Assembly (NCBI GenBank): GCA_020205615.1
Contig: CM035166.1
Span: forward strand, 82,141,135 to 82,205,134
DNA: 64,000 nucleotides
Source of the DNA: Panax quinquefolius
Taxonomy: Eukaryota; Streptophyta; Magnoliopsida; Apiales; Araliaceae
Direction of reading: 5' to 3'
Shown: positions 23,401 through 37,378 of the stretch, piece after piece
Layout: each line of letters begins with the position of its first letter
How positions within the stretch are numbered: the stretch's first letter is position 1
Translations under genes and position numbers: made by a program
The notes under the pieces: model-generated
What the model was told of the DNA's origin: nothing
Seen by the model: the letters and a program-made list of their open reading frames with translations, nothing else
Databases searched by the model: none

Positions 23401-25404
23401 TCATTACTATATCATTCTACCAAATCACTAAAGTAAAAATTCTAATTTTAATAATAATACCTCTAGGGCATATCGAATCTCTATCTGCTTCTAATCTTCA
23501 GCTTACATTAACAATAAATTGTACATTTTAAAATTTTCAATTAACCTCTCCCTCATTGGCACAATGTGCACTTTACACTAAGAGTGAGTTGTATATTACA
23601 AAAATATTGTGCACAACCACGTTAAATACAAAAAATAATAGAAACATGAAAGCCTGATCCAAAATTTGTACCACGGAATGATTATAGTTAGTTTATTAAA
23701 TAACCACAACAAACACAACGCATGCAAACATAACAAAGAAAACTAATTACCACACTTCAAATCATACTGTAGAAGTACACATTGCCCATATTTAATCAAC
23801 TCATACACAACCATAAACCAAACCATAATATAAATAACACCATTTGTATTGTTGTAGTGCAATTACATGTTTCTTTAGTTGTTGATTTATGGGGTTGTTC
23901 GAAATAACCTATTGCTTAATGTAGTGGTGAAGAGGTTCATGTTGCCTTTTGATATTTGGCTCTGGTAGCAAGTTTCTATGTCATGTTACCTGTTGCTCAA
24001 TGATGTTTGCTTTATGTAGATCATAGGCTAATGTTCTACTACTTTATTGTTGCTAGTTAGCATTACTCTCTTATTGTATATAAAAAACATATATTTAGAT
24101 ATTTATAATAAATTTAAATATAAACATATTTATAAATTGTATATATTTATATAATTAGATATTTATAATAAATATAAATATATAGTATATATATATATAT
24201 ATATAAAATAATAATCTCCTACCTAGAACTACCCAATAATCTTCTTCTCCAAAACTCCAACCTCCAAATTCAAATTTCAAAACTTTCTTACTACCTCCAT
24301 CCCTTTTTCCTATTTTTGTAGTTATGTCAAATATTAAAATTGAAAATTCATAGAATGATAAGAAGATATTAATACCTTAAAGTAGTGGGCCATGTGCATT
24401 AGTACTTCAATGTTTTAGTCCAAACTATTACTGTTTTTGCTAAACCTATTTACTCAATTTGAAGATTTACAAGTTTTAAAAAAACTACTAATTAACTAAG
24501 TAGTACCTCATTCTCCATTGAAACAAGATAATTTTAAATTGTTCAAGCTTGCCAACAATCAAAGATAACCACCCGTAAAAATATTCCCAAAAGTTAATTA
24601 ACTCGCAATTCATCATTACTATATCATTCAATTGAAGCACTAAAGTAAAATTTCTAATTTTAATAATAATACCTTTAGTAATAATCGAATCTCTATCTGC
24701 TTCCAATCTTCAACTTTATATTATACAATGATTTGTACATTTCAAAATTTTCAATTAACCTCTCCTCTCATGGCACAATGTGCACTTTACACTAAGAGTG
24801 AGTTGTACATTACAAAAATATAAAGCACAACCACATTAAATACAAAAAATAATAGAAACATGAAAGCTTTGATCCAAATTTTGTACCATGTAATGATTAT
24901 AGTTAGTTTATTAAATAACCACAACAAACACAACGCATGAAAGCATAACAAAGAAAACTAATTAACACACTTCAAATCATACTTTGTAGAAGTACACATC
25001 GCCCATATGTTAAACAACTCATACACAACCATAAACCAAACCATAATAGAAATAACCCCATTTGTAGAAAAGTTGTAGTGCAATCACATGTTGCTTTATG
25101 TTGTTGATTTATGGGGTTGTTCAAATAACCTATTGCTTAATGTAGTGGTGCGAGTCGCATGTCACTGTTGCATATTTGGCTCGTAGCAAGTTTCAGGTCA
25201 TGTTACCCGCTGCTCAATGATGCTTGCTTTTATGTAGATCCTAAAGCTAATGTTCTACTACTTTATTGTTGCTAGTTCAGATTATTTCTTATATCAGATA
25301 TAAAAAACATATATTTAGATATTTATCATAAATTTAAATGTAAACATATTTATAAATAGTATATATTTACATAATTAGATATTTATAATAAATATAAATA
25401 TATA

Positions 25405-25439
<35 letters not shown>

Positions 25440-28400
25440 AACCTATAAAATAATAATCTCCTACCTAGAACTACCAAATAATCTCCTACATAGAACTACC
25501 CAAATTTCTCCTCTCCTTCTCAAAAACTCCAACCTCCTAATTCAAATTTCAATACTTTCTTACTACCTCCATCCCTTTTTCCTATTTTTTCAGCTTATAT
25601 CAAATATTAAAATTGAAAATTCATAGAATGGTAAGAAGATATTAATACCTTAAAGTAATGCAGCCATGTGCATTAGTACTTCCATGTTCTAGTCCAAGTC
25701 ATTGTCGCTTTAAAAATCATTTACTCGATTTGAATATTTACAAGTTTTAAAAAACTAATAAGTTAACTAAGTAGTACCTCATTCTCCATTGAATAAAATA
25801 ATTTTAAATTGAGCAAGCTTGCAAACAATCAAAGATAACCACTTGTAAAATATTCCCAAAAGTTAATTAACTCGCATCATTACTATATCATTCAATTGAA
25901 AGCACTAAAGTAAAAATTCTCATTTTAATAATAATACCTCTAGTTCAAATCTAATCTCTATCTCATGCTTCTAATCTTCACACATTAACAATGAATTGTA
26001 CATTTGAAAATTTTCAATTAACCTCTCCTCATTGGCACAATGTGCACTTTACACTAAGAGTGAGTTGTACATTACAAAAATATTGTGCTTACAACCACGC
26101 TAAATACAAAAAATAATAGAAACATGAAAGCCCCGATCCAAAATTTGTACCACGTAATGATTATAGTTAGTTTATTAAATAACCACAACAAACACAACGC
26201 ATGCAAGCATAACAAAGAAAACTAATTACAAAACTTCAAATCATACGGTAGAAGTACACATTGCCCATATGTTAAACAACTCATACACAACCATAAACCA
26301 AACCATAATAGAAATAACACCATTTGTAGTGTGGTAGTGCAATCACATGTTGCTTTATGTTATTCATTTATGGGGTTGTTCGAAATAACCTATTGCTTAA
26401 TGTAGTGGTGAAGAGGTTCATGTTGCCTATTGCTATTTGGCTCGTAAAGCAAGTTTCGTGTCATGTTACACAATTTGCTCAATGATGTTTGCTTTATGTA
26501 GATCATAGGCTAATGTTCTACTACTTTATTGTTGCTAGTTCGTACTACTCTTATTATTGTATAAAAAAATATATTTAGATATTTATCATAAATTTAAATA
26601 TAAACATATTTATAAATAGTATATATTTACATATAATAAGATATTTATAATACATATAAATATATAGTATATATATATATATTTTAGAACCTATAAAATA
26701 ATAATCTCCTACCTACCCACTAATCTCCTACCCTCTCCTCTTCTTCTCCAAAACTCCAACCCCCAATTCAAATTTCAATACTTTCTTACTACCTCCATCC
26801 CTTTTCCTATTTTTTGCAGTTATATCAAATATTAAAATTGAAAATTCATAGAATGGTAAGAAGATAATAATACCTTAAATTAGCGGGCCATATGAAATAG
26901 TACTTCCATGTTCGTCCAAGTCATTCTTCGCTTTTTGTTAAACTGTTTACTCAATTTGAATATTTACAAGTTTTAAAAAAACTAATAAGTTAACTAAGTA
27001 GTACCTCATTCTACATTGGAACAAAATAATTTTAAATTGAGCAAGCTTGCCCACAATCAAAGATAACCACCTATAAAAAATATTCCCAAAAGTTAATTAA
27101 CTCAGATCATTATCATATCATTCAAATAAAGCAATAAAGTAAAATTTTAATTTTAATAATAATACCAGTCCACATCGAATCTCTATCTGCTTCCAATCTT
27201 CAAATTACATTAACAATGAATTGTACATTTCAAAATTTTCAATTAACCTCTCCCTCATTGGCACAATGTGTACTTTACACTAAGAATGAGTTGTACATTA
27301 CAAAAATATAGTTAACAAACCACGCTTAAATACAAAAAATAATAAAACATGAAAACCTCGATCCAAAATTTGTACCACGTAATGATTATAGTTGGTTTAT
27401 TAAATAACCACAACAAATACAACGCATGCAAGCATAACAAAGAAAACTAATTACCACACTTCAAATCATATTGTAGAAGTACACATTGCCCATATGTTAA
27501 ACAACTCATACACAACCATAAACCAAACCATAATAGAAATAACACCATTCAGTTTAATTTGTAATGCAATCACATGTCGCTTTATGTTGTTGATTTATGG
27601 GGTTGTTCGAAATAACCTATTGCTTAATGTAGTGGTGCAGAGTTGCATGTTGCCTGTTGCTATTTGGCTCTGGTAGCAAGTTTCTGTGTCATGTTACCTG
27701 TTGCTCAATGATGTTTGCTTTATGTAGATCCTAGGCTAATGTTCTACTACTTTATTGTTGCTAGTTCGTACTACTCTCTTATTGTATATAAAAACATATA
27801 TTTAGATATTTATCATAAATTTAAATGTAAACATATTTATAAATAGTATATATTTATATAATTAGATATTTATAATAAATATAAATATATAGTATATATA
27901 TATATATAGAACCTATAAAAATAAAAATCTCCTACCTAGAACTACCAAATAATCTCCTACCTAGAACTACCCAGCCCCTCCTCTCCATCTCCAAAACTCC
28001 AACCTCCGAATTCAAATTTCAATACTTTCTTACTACCTCCATCCCTTTTTCCTATTTTTTCAGTTATATCAAATATTAAAATTGAAAATTCATAGAATGG
28101 TAAGAAGATATTAATACCTTAAAGTAGCGGCCCATGCATTAGTATTTCCATGTTCCTATTCCAAGCTATTGCTTTTGCTAAACCCGCTTACTCGATTTGA
28201 ATATTTACAAGTTTTAAAAAACTAATAAGTTAACTAAGTAGTACCTCATTCTCCATTGGAACAAAATAATTTTAAATTGAGCAAGCTTGCAAACAATCAA
28301 AGATAACTACTTGTAAAAATATTCCCAAAACTTAATTAACTCAGCATCATTACTATATCATTCAACAAAAGCACTAAAGTAAAAATTTAAATTTTAATAA

Positions 28401-31400
28401 TAATACCTCTAGGGCATATCGAATCTCTATCTGCTTCTAATCTTCAAATTTTACATTAACAATGAATTGTACATTTTAAAATTTTCAATTAACCTCTCCT
28501 CATTGGCACAATGTGCACTTTACACTAAGAGTGAGTCAGTATATTACAAAAATATTGTGCACAACCACGTTAAATACAAAAAATAATAGAAACATGAAAG
28601 CCTCGATCCAAAATTTGTACCACGTAAATGATTATAGTTAGTTTATTAAATAACCACAACAAACAAACACAACGCATGCAAGCATAACAAAGAAAACTAA
28701 TTACCACACTTCAAATCATACTGTAGAAGTACACATTGCCCATATGTTAAACAACTCATACAAAACCATAAACCAAACCATAATAGAAATAACACCATTT
28801 GTAGTGTTGTAGTGCAATCACATGTTGCTTTATGTTGTTCATTTATGGGGTTGTTCGAAATAACCTATTGCTTAAAGTAGTGGTGAAGAGGTTCATGTTG
28901 CCTGTTGCTATTTGGCTCTGGTAGCAAGTTTCGTGTCATGTTACCGTCAAGTTTCAATGATGTTTGCTTTATGTAGATCCTAGGCTAATGTTCTACTACT
29001 TTATCATTGCTAGTTCGTACTACTCTCTTATCAGATATAAAAACATATATTTAGATATTTATAATAAATTTAAATATAAACATATTTATAAATTGTATAT
29101 ATTTATATAATTAGATATTTATAATAAATATAAATATATAGTATATATATATATATATATATATATATTTAGAACTACCCAATAATCTCCTACCTAGAAC
29201 TACCCAATAATCTCCTACCTAGAACTATCCAGCCCCTCCTCTTCTTCTCCAAAACTCCAACCTTCAAATTCAAATTTCAATACTTTCTTACTACCTCCAT
29301 CCCTTTTTCCTATTTTTTGCGCTTATGTCAAATATTAAAATTGAAAATTCATAGAATGGTAAGAAGATATTAATACCTTAAAGTAATGGCCATGTGCATT
29401 AGTACTTCCATGTTTCAAATTAAACTATTACCGCTTTTGCTAAACCTATTTACTCAATTTGAATATTTACAAGTTTTAAAAAACTAATAATTAACTAAGT
29501 AGTACCTCATTCTCCATCGAACAAAATAATTTTAAATTGAGCAAGCTTGCCCAACAATCAAAGATAACCACCTAAAAAATATCCCCAAAAGTTAATTAAC
29601 TCAAGATCATTATCATATCATTCAAAAAAGCAATAAAGTAAAAATTTAATTTTAATAATAATACCTCTAGTGTAAATCGAATCTCTAATCTACTTCCTAA
29701 TCTTCAAATTACATTAAAATGAATTGTACATTTCAAAATTTTCAATTAACCTCTCCTCATTGACACAATGTGTACTTTACACTAAGAATGAGTTGTACAT
29801 TACAAAAATATAGTGCACAACCACGTTAAATACAAAAAATAATAGAAACATGAAAGCCTGATCCAAAATTTGTACCACGTAATGATTATAGTTAGTTTAA
29901 TAAATAACCACAACAAACACAACGCATGCAAGCATAACAAAGAAAACTAATTACAAAACTTCAAATCATACGGTAGAAGTACACATTGCCCATATGTTAA
30001 ACAACTCATACACAACCATAAACCAAACCATAATAGAAATAACACCATTTGTAGTGTCAGAAGTGCAATCACATGTTGCTTTATGTTGTTGATTTATGGG
30101 GTTGTTCAAATAACCTATTGCTTAATGTAGTGGTGCAGAGTTGCATGTTGCTGCTGCTATTTGGCTGCAAGCAAGTTTCGTGTCATGTTACCCGTTGCTC
30201 AATGATGCTTGCTTTATGTAGATCCTAGGCTAATGTTCTACTACTTTATTGTCATAGTTCAGATTACTCTCTTTGTATATAAAAACATATATTTAGATAT
30301 TTATCATAAATTTAAATATAAACATATTTATAAATAGTATATATATATAATAAATATAAATATATACTATATATATATATATATATATATATATTTTAGA
30401 ACCTATAAAAATAATAATCTCCTACCTAGAACTACCCAATAATCTCCTACCTAGAACTACCCAAAATTCTCCTCTCCTTCTCCAAAACTCCAACCTCCTA
30501 ATTCAAATTTCAATACTTTCATACTACCTCCATCCCTTTTTCCTATTTTTTGCGCTTATATCAAATATTAAAATTTAAAATTCATAGAATGGTAAGAAGA
30601 TATTAATACCTTAAAGTAGCAGCCATGTGCATTAGTACTTCCATGTTCCTATTCCAAGTTGTCATTGTTTTTTGCTAAACCTGCTTACTCAATTTGAATA
30701 TTTACAAGTTTTAAAAAACTAATAAGTTAACTAAGTAGTACCTCATTCTCCATTGAACAAAATAATTTTAAATTGAGCAAGCTTGCCCATAATCAAAGAT
30801 AACCACCGTAAAAATATTCCCAAAAGTTAATTAACTCGCATCATTACTATATCATTCAACAAAGCACTAAAGTAAAAATTCTAATTTTAATAATAATACC
30901 TCTAGTGCAAATCAAATCTCTATCTGCTTCCAATCTTCAAATTTACATTAACAATGATTTGTACATTTCAAAATTTTCAATTAACCTCTCCCTCATTAAG
31001 TAATGTGCACTTTACACTAAGAGTGAGTTGTACATTACAAAAATATAGTGCACAACCACATTAAATACAAAAAAAATAATAGAAACATGAAAGCCTCGAT
31101 CCAAAATTTGTACCACGTAATGATTATAGTTAGTTTATTAAATAACCACAACAAACACAACGCATGCAAGCATAACAAAGAAAACTAATTACCACACTTC
31201 AAATCATACTATAGAAGTACACATTGCCCATATGTTAAACAACTCTTCATACACAACCATAAACCAAACCATAATAGAAATAACACCATTTCTAGTGTCA
31301 GAAGTGCAATCACATGTTGCTTTATGTTGTTCATTTATGGGGTTGTTTGAAATAACCTATTGCTTAATGTAGTGGTGCAGAGTTGCATGTCAGCTCGTTG

Positions 31401-31603
31401 CTATTTGGCTCTGCAGCAAGTTTCGTGTGTCATGTTACCTGTTGCTCAATAATGTTTGCTTTATGTAGATCCTAGGCTAATGTTCTACTGCTTTATTGTT
31501 GCTAGTTCGTACTACTCTCCTATTGTATATAAAAACATATATTTAGATATTTATCATAAATTTAAATATAAACATATTTATAAATAGTATATATTTATAA
31601 TAA

Positions 31604-31656
<53 letters not shown>

Positions 31657-33504
31657 GAACCTATAAAATAGTAATCTCCTACCTAGAACTACCCAATAAT
31701 CACATACCTAGAACTACCTAGCCCCTCTTCTCCTTCTCCAAAACTCCAACCTCCGAATTCAAATTTCAATACTTTCTTACTACCTCTATCCCTTTTTCCT
31801 AATTTTGCAATTATATCAAATATTAAAATTGAAAATTCATAGAATGGGAAGAAGATATTAATACCTTAAAGTAGCGGGCCATGTACATTAGTACTTCCAT
31901 GTTCCGGTCCAAGCTGTTGCTGTTTTTGCTAAACCTGTTTACTCAATTTGAATATTTGCAAGTTTTAAAAAAACTAATAAGTTAACTAAGTAGTACCTCA
32001 TTCTCCATTGGAACAAAATAATTTTAAATTGAGCAAGCTTGCAACAATCAAAGATAACCACCGTAAAATATTCCCAAAAGTTAATTAACTCAAGATCATT
32101 ACTATATCATTCAACAAAAGCACTAAAGTAAAAATTCTAATTTTAATAATAATACCTCTAGTGCAAATCGAATCTCTATCTACTTCCAATCTTCAGCTTA
32201 CATTAACAATGAATTGTACATTTCAAAATTTTCAATTAACCTCTTCTCATTAGGCACAATGTGCACCTTACACTAAGAGTGAGTTGTACATTACAAAAAT
32301 ATTCACTTAACGCAACCATGCTAAATACAAAAAATAATAGAAACATGAAAGCCTCATCCAAAATTTGTACCACATAATGATTATAGTTAGTTTATTAAAT
32401 AACCACAACAAACACAACACATCCAAGCATAACAAAGAAAACTAATTACCACACTTCAAATCAAACTGTAGAAGTACACATTGCCCATATGTTAAACAAC
32501 TCATACATAACCATAAACCAAACCATAATATAAATAAAACCATTTGTAGTTTTGAAGTGCAATCACATGTTTCTATATGTTGTTTCTTTATGGGGTTGTT
32601 TGAAATAACCTATTGCTTAATATAGTGGTCCAGATTTGCATGTTGCATGTTGCCTGTTGCTATTTGGCTCTGGTAGCATGCTTTTGTGTCATGTTACCTG
32701 TTTCTCAATGATGTTTGCTTTATATAGATCCTAGGCTAGTGTTCTACTACTTTATTGTTGCTAGTTCGTACTACTCTTATTGTATATAAAAACATATATT
32801 TAGATATTTATCATAAATTTAAATATAAATATATTTATAAATAGTATATATTTATATAATTATATATTTATAATAAATATAAATATATACTATATATATA
32901 TATATTTAGAACCTTTAAAAATAATAATCTTCTACCTAGAACTACCTAATAATCTTCTACCTACAACTACCCAGGCCCTCCTCTCCTTCTCCAAAACTCC
33001 AACCTCCGAATTCAAATTTTAATATTTTCTTTACTACCCATCCCTTTTCCTATTTTTTGCAAATTATATCAAATATAAAAATTGAAAATTCATAGAATTG
33101 TAAAAAGATATTAATACCTTAAAGTAAGGGCCATGTGCATTAGTATTTCCATGTTCCTATTCCAAGCATTGTTGTTTTTTTGCTAAACCTATTTACTCAA
33201 TTTGAATATTTACAAGTTTTAAAAAACTAATAAGTTAACTAAGTAGTACCTCATTCTCCATTGAACAAAATAATTTTAAATCGAGCAAGCTTGCAACAAT
33301 CAAAGATAACAACTCAGTAAAAATATTCCCAAAAGTTTAATTAACTCGCATCATTAATATATCATTCACACAAAGCACTAAAGGAAAAATTCTAATTTTA
33401 ATAATAATACCACTGGTGCAAAAAAATCTCCATGCATTCAAATATTAGCACCGAATTAATTCCAGCCAATCGAATCTCTATCTGCAACCAATCTTCAGCT
33501 TACA

Positions 33505-33509
33505 TTAAC
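33505..33509. repeat. Insertion-site bases of the right LTR-A element (ttaac)
   Basis: The monomer normally reads cttacattaacagtgaattg. Here it stops after ttaac, where LTR-A begins. On the other side of the array, the left LTR-A ends at 16419 and the monomer resumes with ttaatagtgaattg (16420). The two halves together look like one 5-base target duplication. Confidence 0.7.
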
Positions 33510-34699
33510 TGTGACGCCCCCAAAATAGGTATACATAACCCATCTTGAGTAGCTAGATATCATACTATAAAATCAAATACAAACTTCATTTATACAATCG
33601 CTGAATCACGCGTAGAATGCAGTACGACAAATGATAAGCAATGAGTTTTAATACAAATATATATAACTCTTTGTGGTGCTCGACCACAAGACCTTACAAT
33701 AGTACTCTATCATAAAGGTACAGTACCAAAAACTGCTTTTAGAAATTAAAATCTTTGGGAAGTGCTCAAGGAAACCTTCGTATATGGGAGGCCACGCGTC
33801 TAGGTTATGATAGATATCATATGTCCACGTAATTATCCTCGTTGATCCAAAAGTCCCTGAAAAAAAACAAGAAGATTACTATCATCTTCTTTCCAATGGT
33901 GAGTCTTCTCTTGACATATAATTATCTCTCATTGTCACCAAGTGGAAATTATATTTCAAATATACTCCAAGATAATATAGGTAGTGCTCGTAGATATACT
34001 CAGCAAGTGGATGTGCACAACCATGTCTTATGATAACACAAGGTTATATGTCATTAGACATCTCGAATGATAGTGGCAAAATACCCTTCCAAAGTTAGGT
34101 TCACCTAACCCTATTCAATTCACCAAAATTAAATATCAAATGGCGTATACAATACGACACACTTATCCAAAGCTCTCAATAAAATTATTTTCATACTATT
34201 TAGGAGAACCTCAATGCCTATGGACCACCGCTCTATTCCCTCATATCCCCGCTTCGACCTAGCTACACTCTTTTATTACACCGAAAGGAATTCTCAAGCA
34301 AAAGGGTGAGCACAAATAGCCCAAGAAAGAATATCATGACTAAAGATAATTAAATTATCAATAGCCTTCAAATAATAAATCGAGATTTAGAACATATGGT
34401 AGATGATAAAACTTTTCAACCATAGTTGCAGTAATGAACGAGCAATCCATTAAAAGAGTCAAATAGACCATAAGGTCTACTATCTTCTCCATGTTAAAAG
34501 TACACCAACAATGTTTTATCCTCAGAAATCAATCAACAGTTCTCATCCACAATCATATAAATAACTCATAATCATAATTGTGGTTCTAAATTCCTCTTCG
34601 CACCTGTGATCGAAGATAATTTTCATCACCTATCTTCACCAAAACATCAAAATCATGGTTATACGAAATCACAATTCCTTCTCATAATCATACTAATAA

Positions 34700-35305
34700 A
34701 TTCATCTTTTTCACTACTACCAAAGATATTCATTAATAATTCATCTTTTGCACTACATGTGCCAAAGACATACAACCGTATTTTAGAAGAGTCAAGTAGA
34801 GCATGATATCTACTATCTTCTACTTAATTAAAAGTGTATAATCAATATTTTATCTATGAGACTCACTTAATAAATAATCCACATCATCGAATCATCCCCG
34901 CACTACTACCAAGGATATTCAAGTAATATCACATCCATGATTTTATATTTCATTGTTTGAGACTCAAATTCGATAATCAATCCATATCACCTGAATTATC
35001 CATGCACTACTACTTAAGGATATTCGTTAATATCACGACCATGAATTATCCATGCACCTCACGGGCCAAAGATAATCGTGTTTTTTATCAACTAATATGA
35101 TCATGCCATAAAACAATTCATCTTTGCACCCTTGGTAGGAGAGAATCCATAGTCATAATCATACCAAAAACTATCCATCAATGCACTACGGCCAATGAGG
35201 ACTTTTACCACATCATTTGTAACATTACGGTCAGGATTATACCGAATAATCCTTGGTCATAATCATACCAAGTCCATCTTTGCACTACGGCCAAAGATGA
35301 CTTTC
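34700..35305 (-). repeat. Hairpin-unit cluster in the complete LTR-A LTR
   Basis: Eight units in the same order as at 2237-2820. Several here look corrupted at the loop (cactactaccaaagat for cactacggccaaagat). The last unit near 35276 has intact arms CATCTTTG and CAAAGATG. Confidence 0.65.
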
Positions 35306-36164
35306 AACACATATAAACATGAGGATGATGACAATGATATAAGCATTAATCAAACAAAACAAGGATAAATATTAATGACTTTAAATTTATCCAAATATTA
35401 TCAATAACTTAATAAACTCATAATCTAATATTCTTAATATTATAACAATATTTTAATCACTTCTTAAACTTATGAACAATTTATTTCAATTGTTTACACT
35501 TTACCAAATAATGCATTTAATCATTCAAAAATGCCATACTCATAAAATTTCATCACCAATGATCAAATCCCTCATAAAAATCAGATATATCCTATATAGG
35601 ATTCCCAATCCATAAAATCCTATTTTCTAATTTTGTTACTTCACATAACATATTTAATTCATTTACTCATAACTAGTTCATTTTCATGAAAAATACCAAA
35701 TCACCCCAACAATATTTCTTTTCCGGATTTAGCGTAATATAGTCCCATATCAAATATATATTTTCTCTTAATTTTAAAATTTATTTTCTATTTTTCATAT
35801 ATTAAAATCAATTTGAATATTTAGACATTTATCATAAATTGTACTTTTGTCCAAAAATTCCGCAATTTACAGGGTATATTCCTGTTATATATATGTACTC
35901 CCAATAAAAATTTCACCAATTTTGTAGTTTACCACAAGGAGTTATAAGGGTTTACTTTTAAAATAGTCTTTTCCCATAAAATCCATAACTCCCATCTATA
36001 CGTCCAAAAATCGAAATTTTGGACACAATCTAGAAAAACTCATCAAATTATCATTTCAAATTTTCCGTAATTTTTAAGGGTCGAAAAAAGTTACGAAACC
36101 GCCTTCAAGCAGTAAACCCCTTTTGAATGAAAATACTATTCATATGAATACGAAGGATCATTCA

Positions 36165-36620
36165 TCATGCATGCGTGAATCCACATAAACAAAAGTTATT
36201 CCAATGTAATAATAAAGAATGGAACGTGTCACGCAGTAACGCACGCATTGTGATATTCCAAATGTAATAATAAATAATGGAATAATGTAAGAATTCACTG
36301 TACATGCGATGTATCAAGATGCATGTGTTATTCCAATGAATAATAAATAATGGAACCCAGTCACAGAAACGCATTGCATGTGATATTCCGGCGAATAATA
36401 AAGAATGGAAACATTTCATGCGCAAACGCACAAACAGGATATTCCAAAAGAATAATAAAGAATGGAATAATAGAAGAATTTCACCATGTATATAAGATTA
36501 TATATGTATGGTTATTCCAACATAATAATAAAGAATGGAATAACAGAGAATTTACCATGTATACATAGAGTCCGCATCTGAGTTATTCCAACAGTAATAA
36601 TAAAGAATGGAATAACAATA
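36165..36620 (-). repeat. Tandem inverted-arm units in the complete LTR-A LTR
   Basis: About seven 55-65 base units containing TTATTCCA or ATATTCCA, a spacer with aataataaa, and TGGAATAA or TGGAACC. It corresponds to the tract at 3690-4150. Confidence 0.7.
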
Positions 36621-36821
36621 GCTCTCTTCATGAATACGAAAAAATAATAATTTACTACTATAATAATAATATCCCTTACTATAATAATAATATCCCTTAC
36701 CTCAAAAAAAGAAGATCGGATATCGAATCGTGAGGTAGAAGATTTCTCTTCTTCTTTCTCTCTATAATAATTGCTCTATAGCTTTAATGAATTGGTGAGA
36801 AATGAAGGAAGAATGAGCTTC

Positions 36822-36829
36822 TATTTATA
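36822..36829 (-). promoter_or_regulatory. TATA box of the complete LTR-A LTR
   Basis: TATAAATA on the minus strand, followed by cattcttccttcatttctc. It is the same context as at 4326-4333. The U3 upstream is about 1.18 kb. Confidence 0.55.
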
Positions 36830-37324
36830 GGAAAAATAGTTTCGATAATTGCACGTTTTGGGGCTCGAAATATTACAGTATAATACCTTCCTTTTTTTCT
36901 TCATTATTAATTTAGTCATGCAAGTATTATCAAACTTGCACCACCTCCCCTAATAGTAAATAATGTGAATTAATAGTTCATTCATGTGACTCAATAGTAT
37001 AATCATGTGAAAAAACTAATTACAGTATAGTACCTTCAACTATACCTCTAATTTTAATTTAGTCATGCAAGTATTATCAATCTTGCACCACATCCCCTAA
37101 TAGTACATGAATGTGAATCAATAGTACACACATGTGAACAAATAGTTATAAGCATGTGAAATAATAGCAATTAATTTCTCATTTATCCGATTAATTACCC
37201 GATTGGTCAATATAACCTCCAGACATCAATTATTATCGAAATAAATATTGATTTTCACTAACACTAATAATTCCAACACAATGGAACTATTTTTATCAAA
37301 AAAAAATTATTTTTGAAATTTTGA

Positions 37325-37378
37325 AGTTTGACTTTTTTAGAAAAAGTCAACTATTGACTTTTTGACCAAAAAGTCAAA
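37325..37378. promoter_or_regulatory. W-box cluster in U3, second copy
   Basis: Five TTGAC(C/T) cores or complements, with the same 11-bp-arm palindrome as at 80-103. It lies about 500 bases upstream of the TATA box in sense orientation. Conservation between the copies may reflect recent common origin and not selection. Confidence 0.5.

Larger units (their letters stand above)
16420..33509. repeat. Tandem array of 14 monomers of about 1.25 kb
   Basis: The anchor cacaatgtgcac recurs at about 16472, 17736, 18684, 19803, 21067, 22318, 23560, 24774, 26036, 27262, 28507, 29764, 30998 and 32255. The spacing is about 1214-1264 bases except for two shortened monomers (948 and 1119). Each monomer carries a variable (AT)n tract, a doubled 'tctcctacctagaactaccc' block, a GTTGC-rich segment and the exon-like blocks described separately. 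Both ends break at the same monomer position (ttaat at 16420 and ttaac at 33509), each next to an LTR-A element, so the array holds a whole number of monomers. Short open frames such as 21444-21647 and 27494-27676 are monomer sequence and not genes. Confidence 0.95.

Noticed and set aside
24488..24706. 72-codon minus-strand frame as an intact gene
   Set aside because: It reads through one exon-like block and the flanking introns of a single monomer. The splice model explains the conservation better, and other monomers lack the frame.
16420..33509. Array as rDNA spacer or telomere-like satellite
   Set aside because: No rRNA gene, no telomere heptamer and no promoter of RNA polymerase I type is visible. 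The gene-fragment reading fits better.
36165..36568. Overlapping frames of 88 and 72 codons with repeated HRM/NNKEW-like words
   Set aside because: These are translations of the tandem inverted-arm units, with no support as protein.
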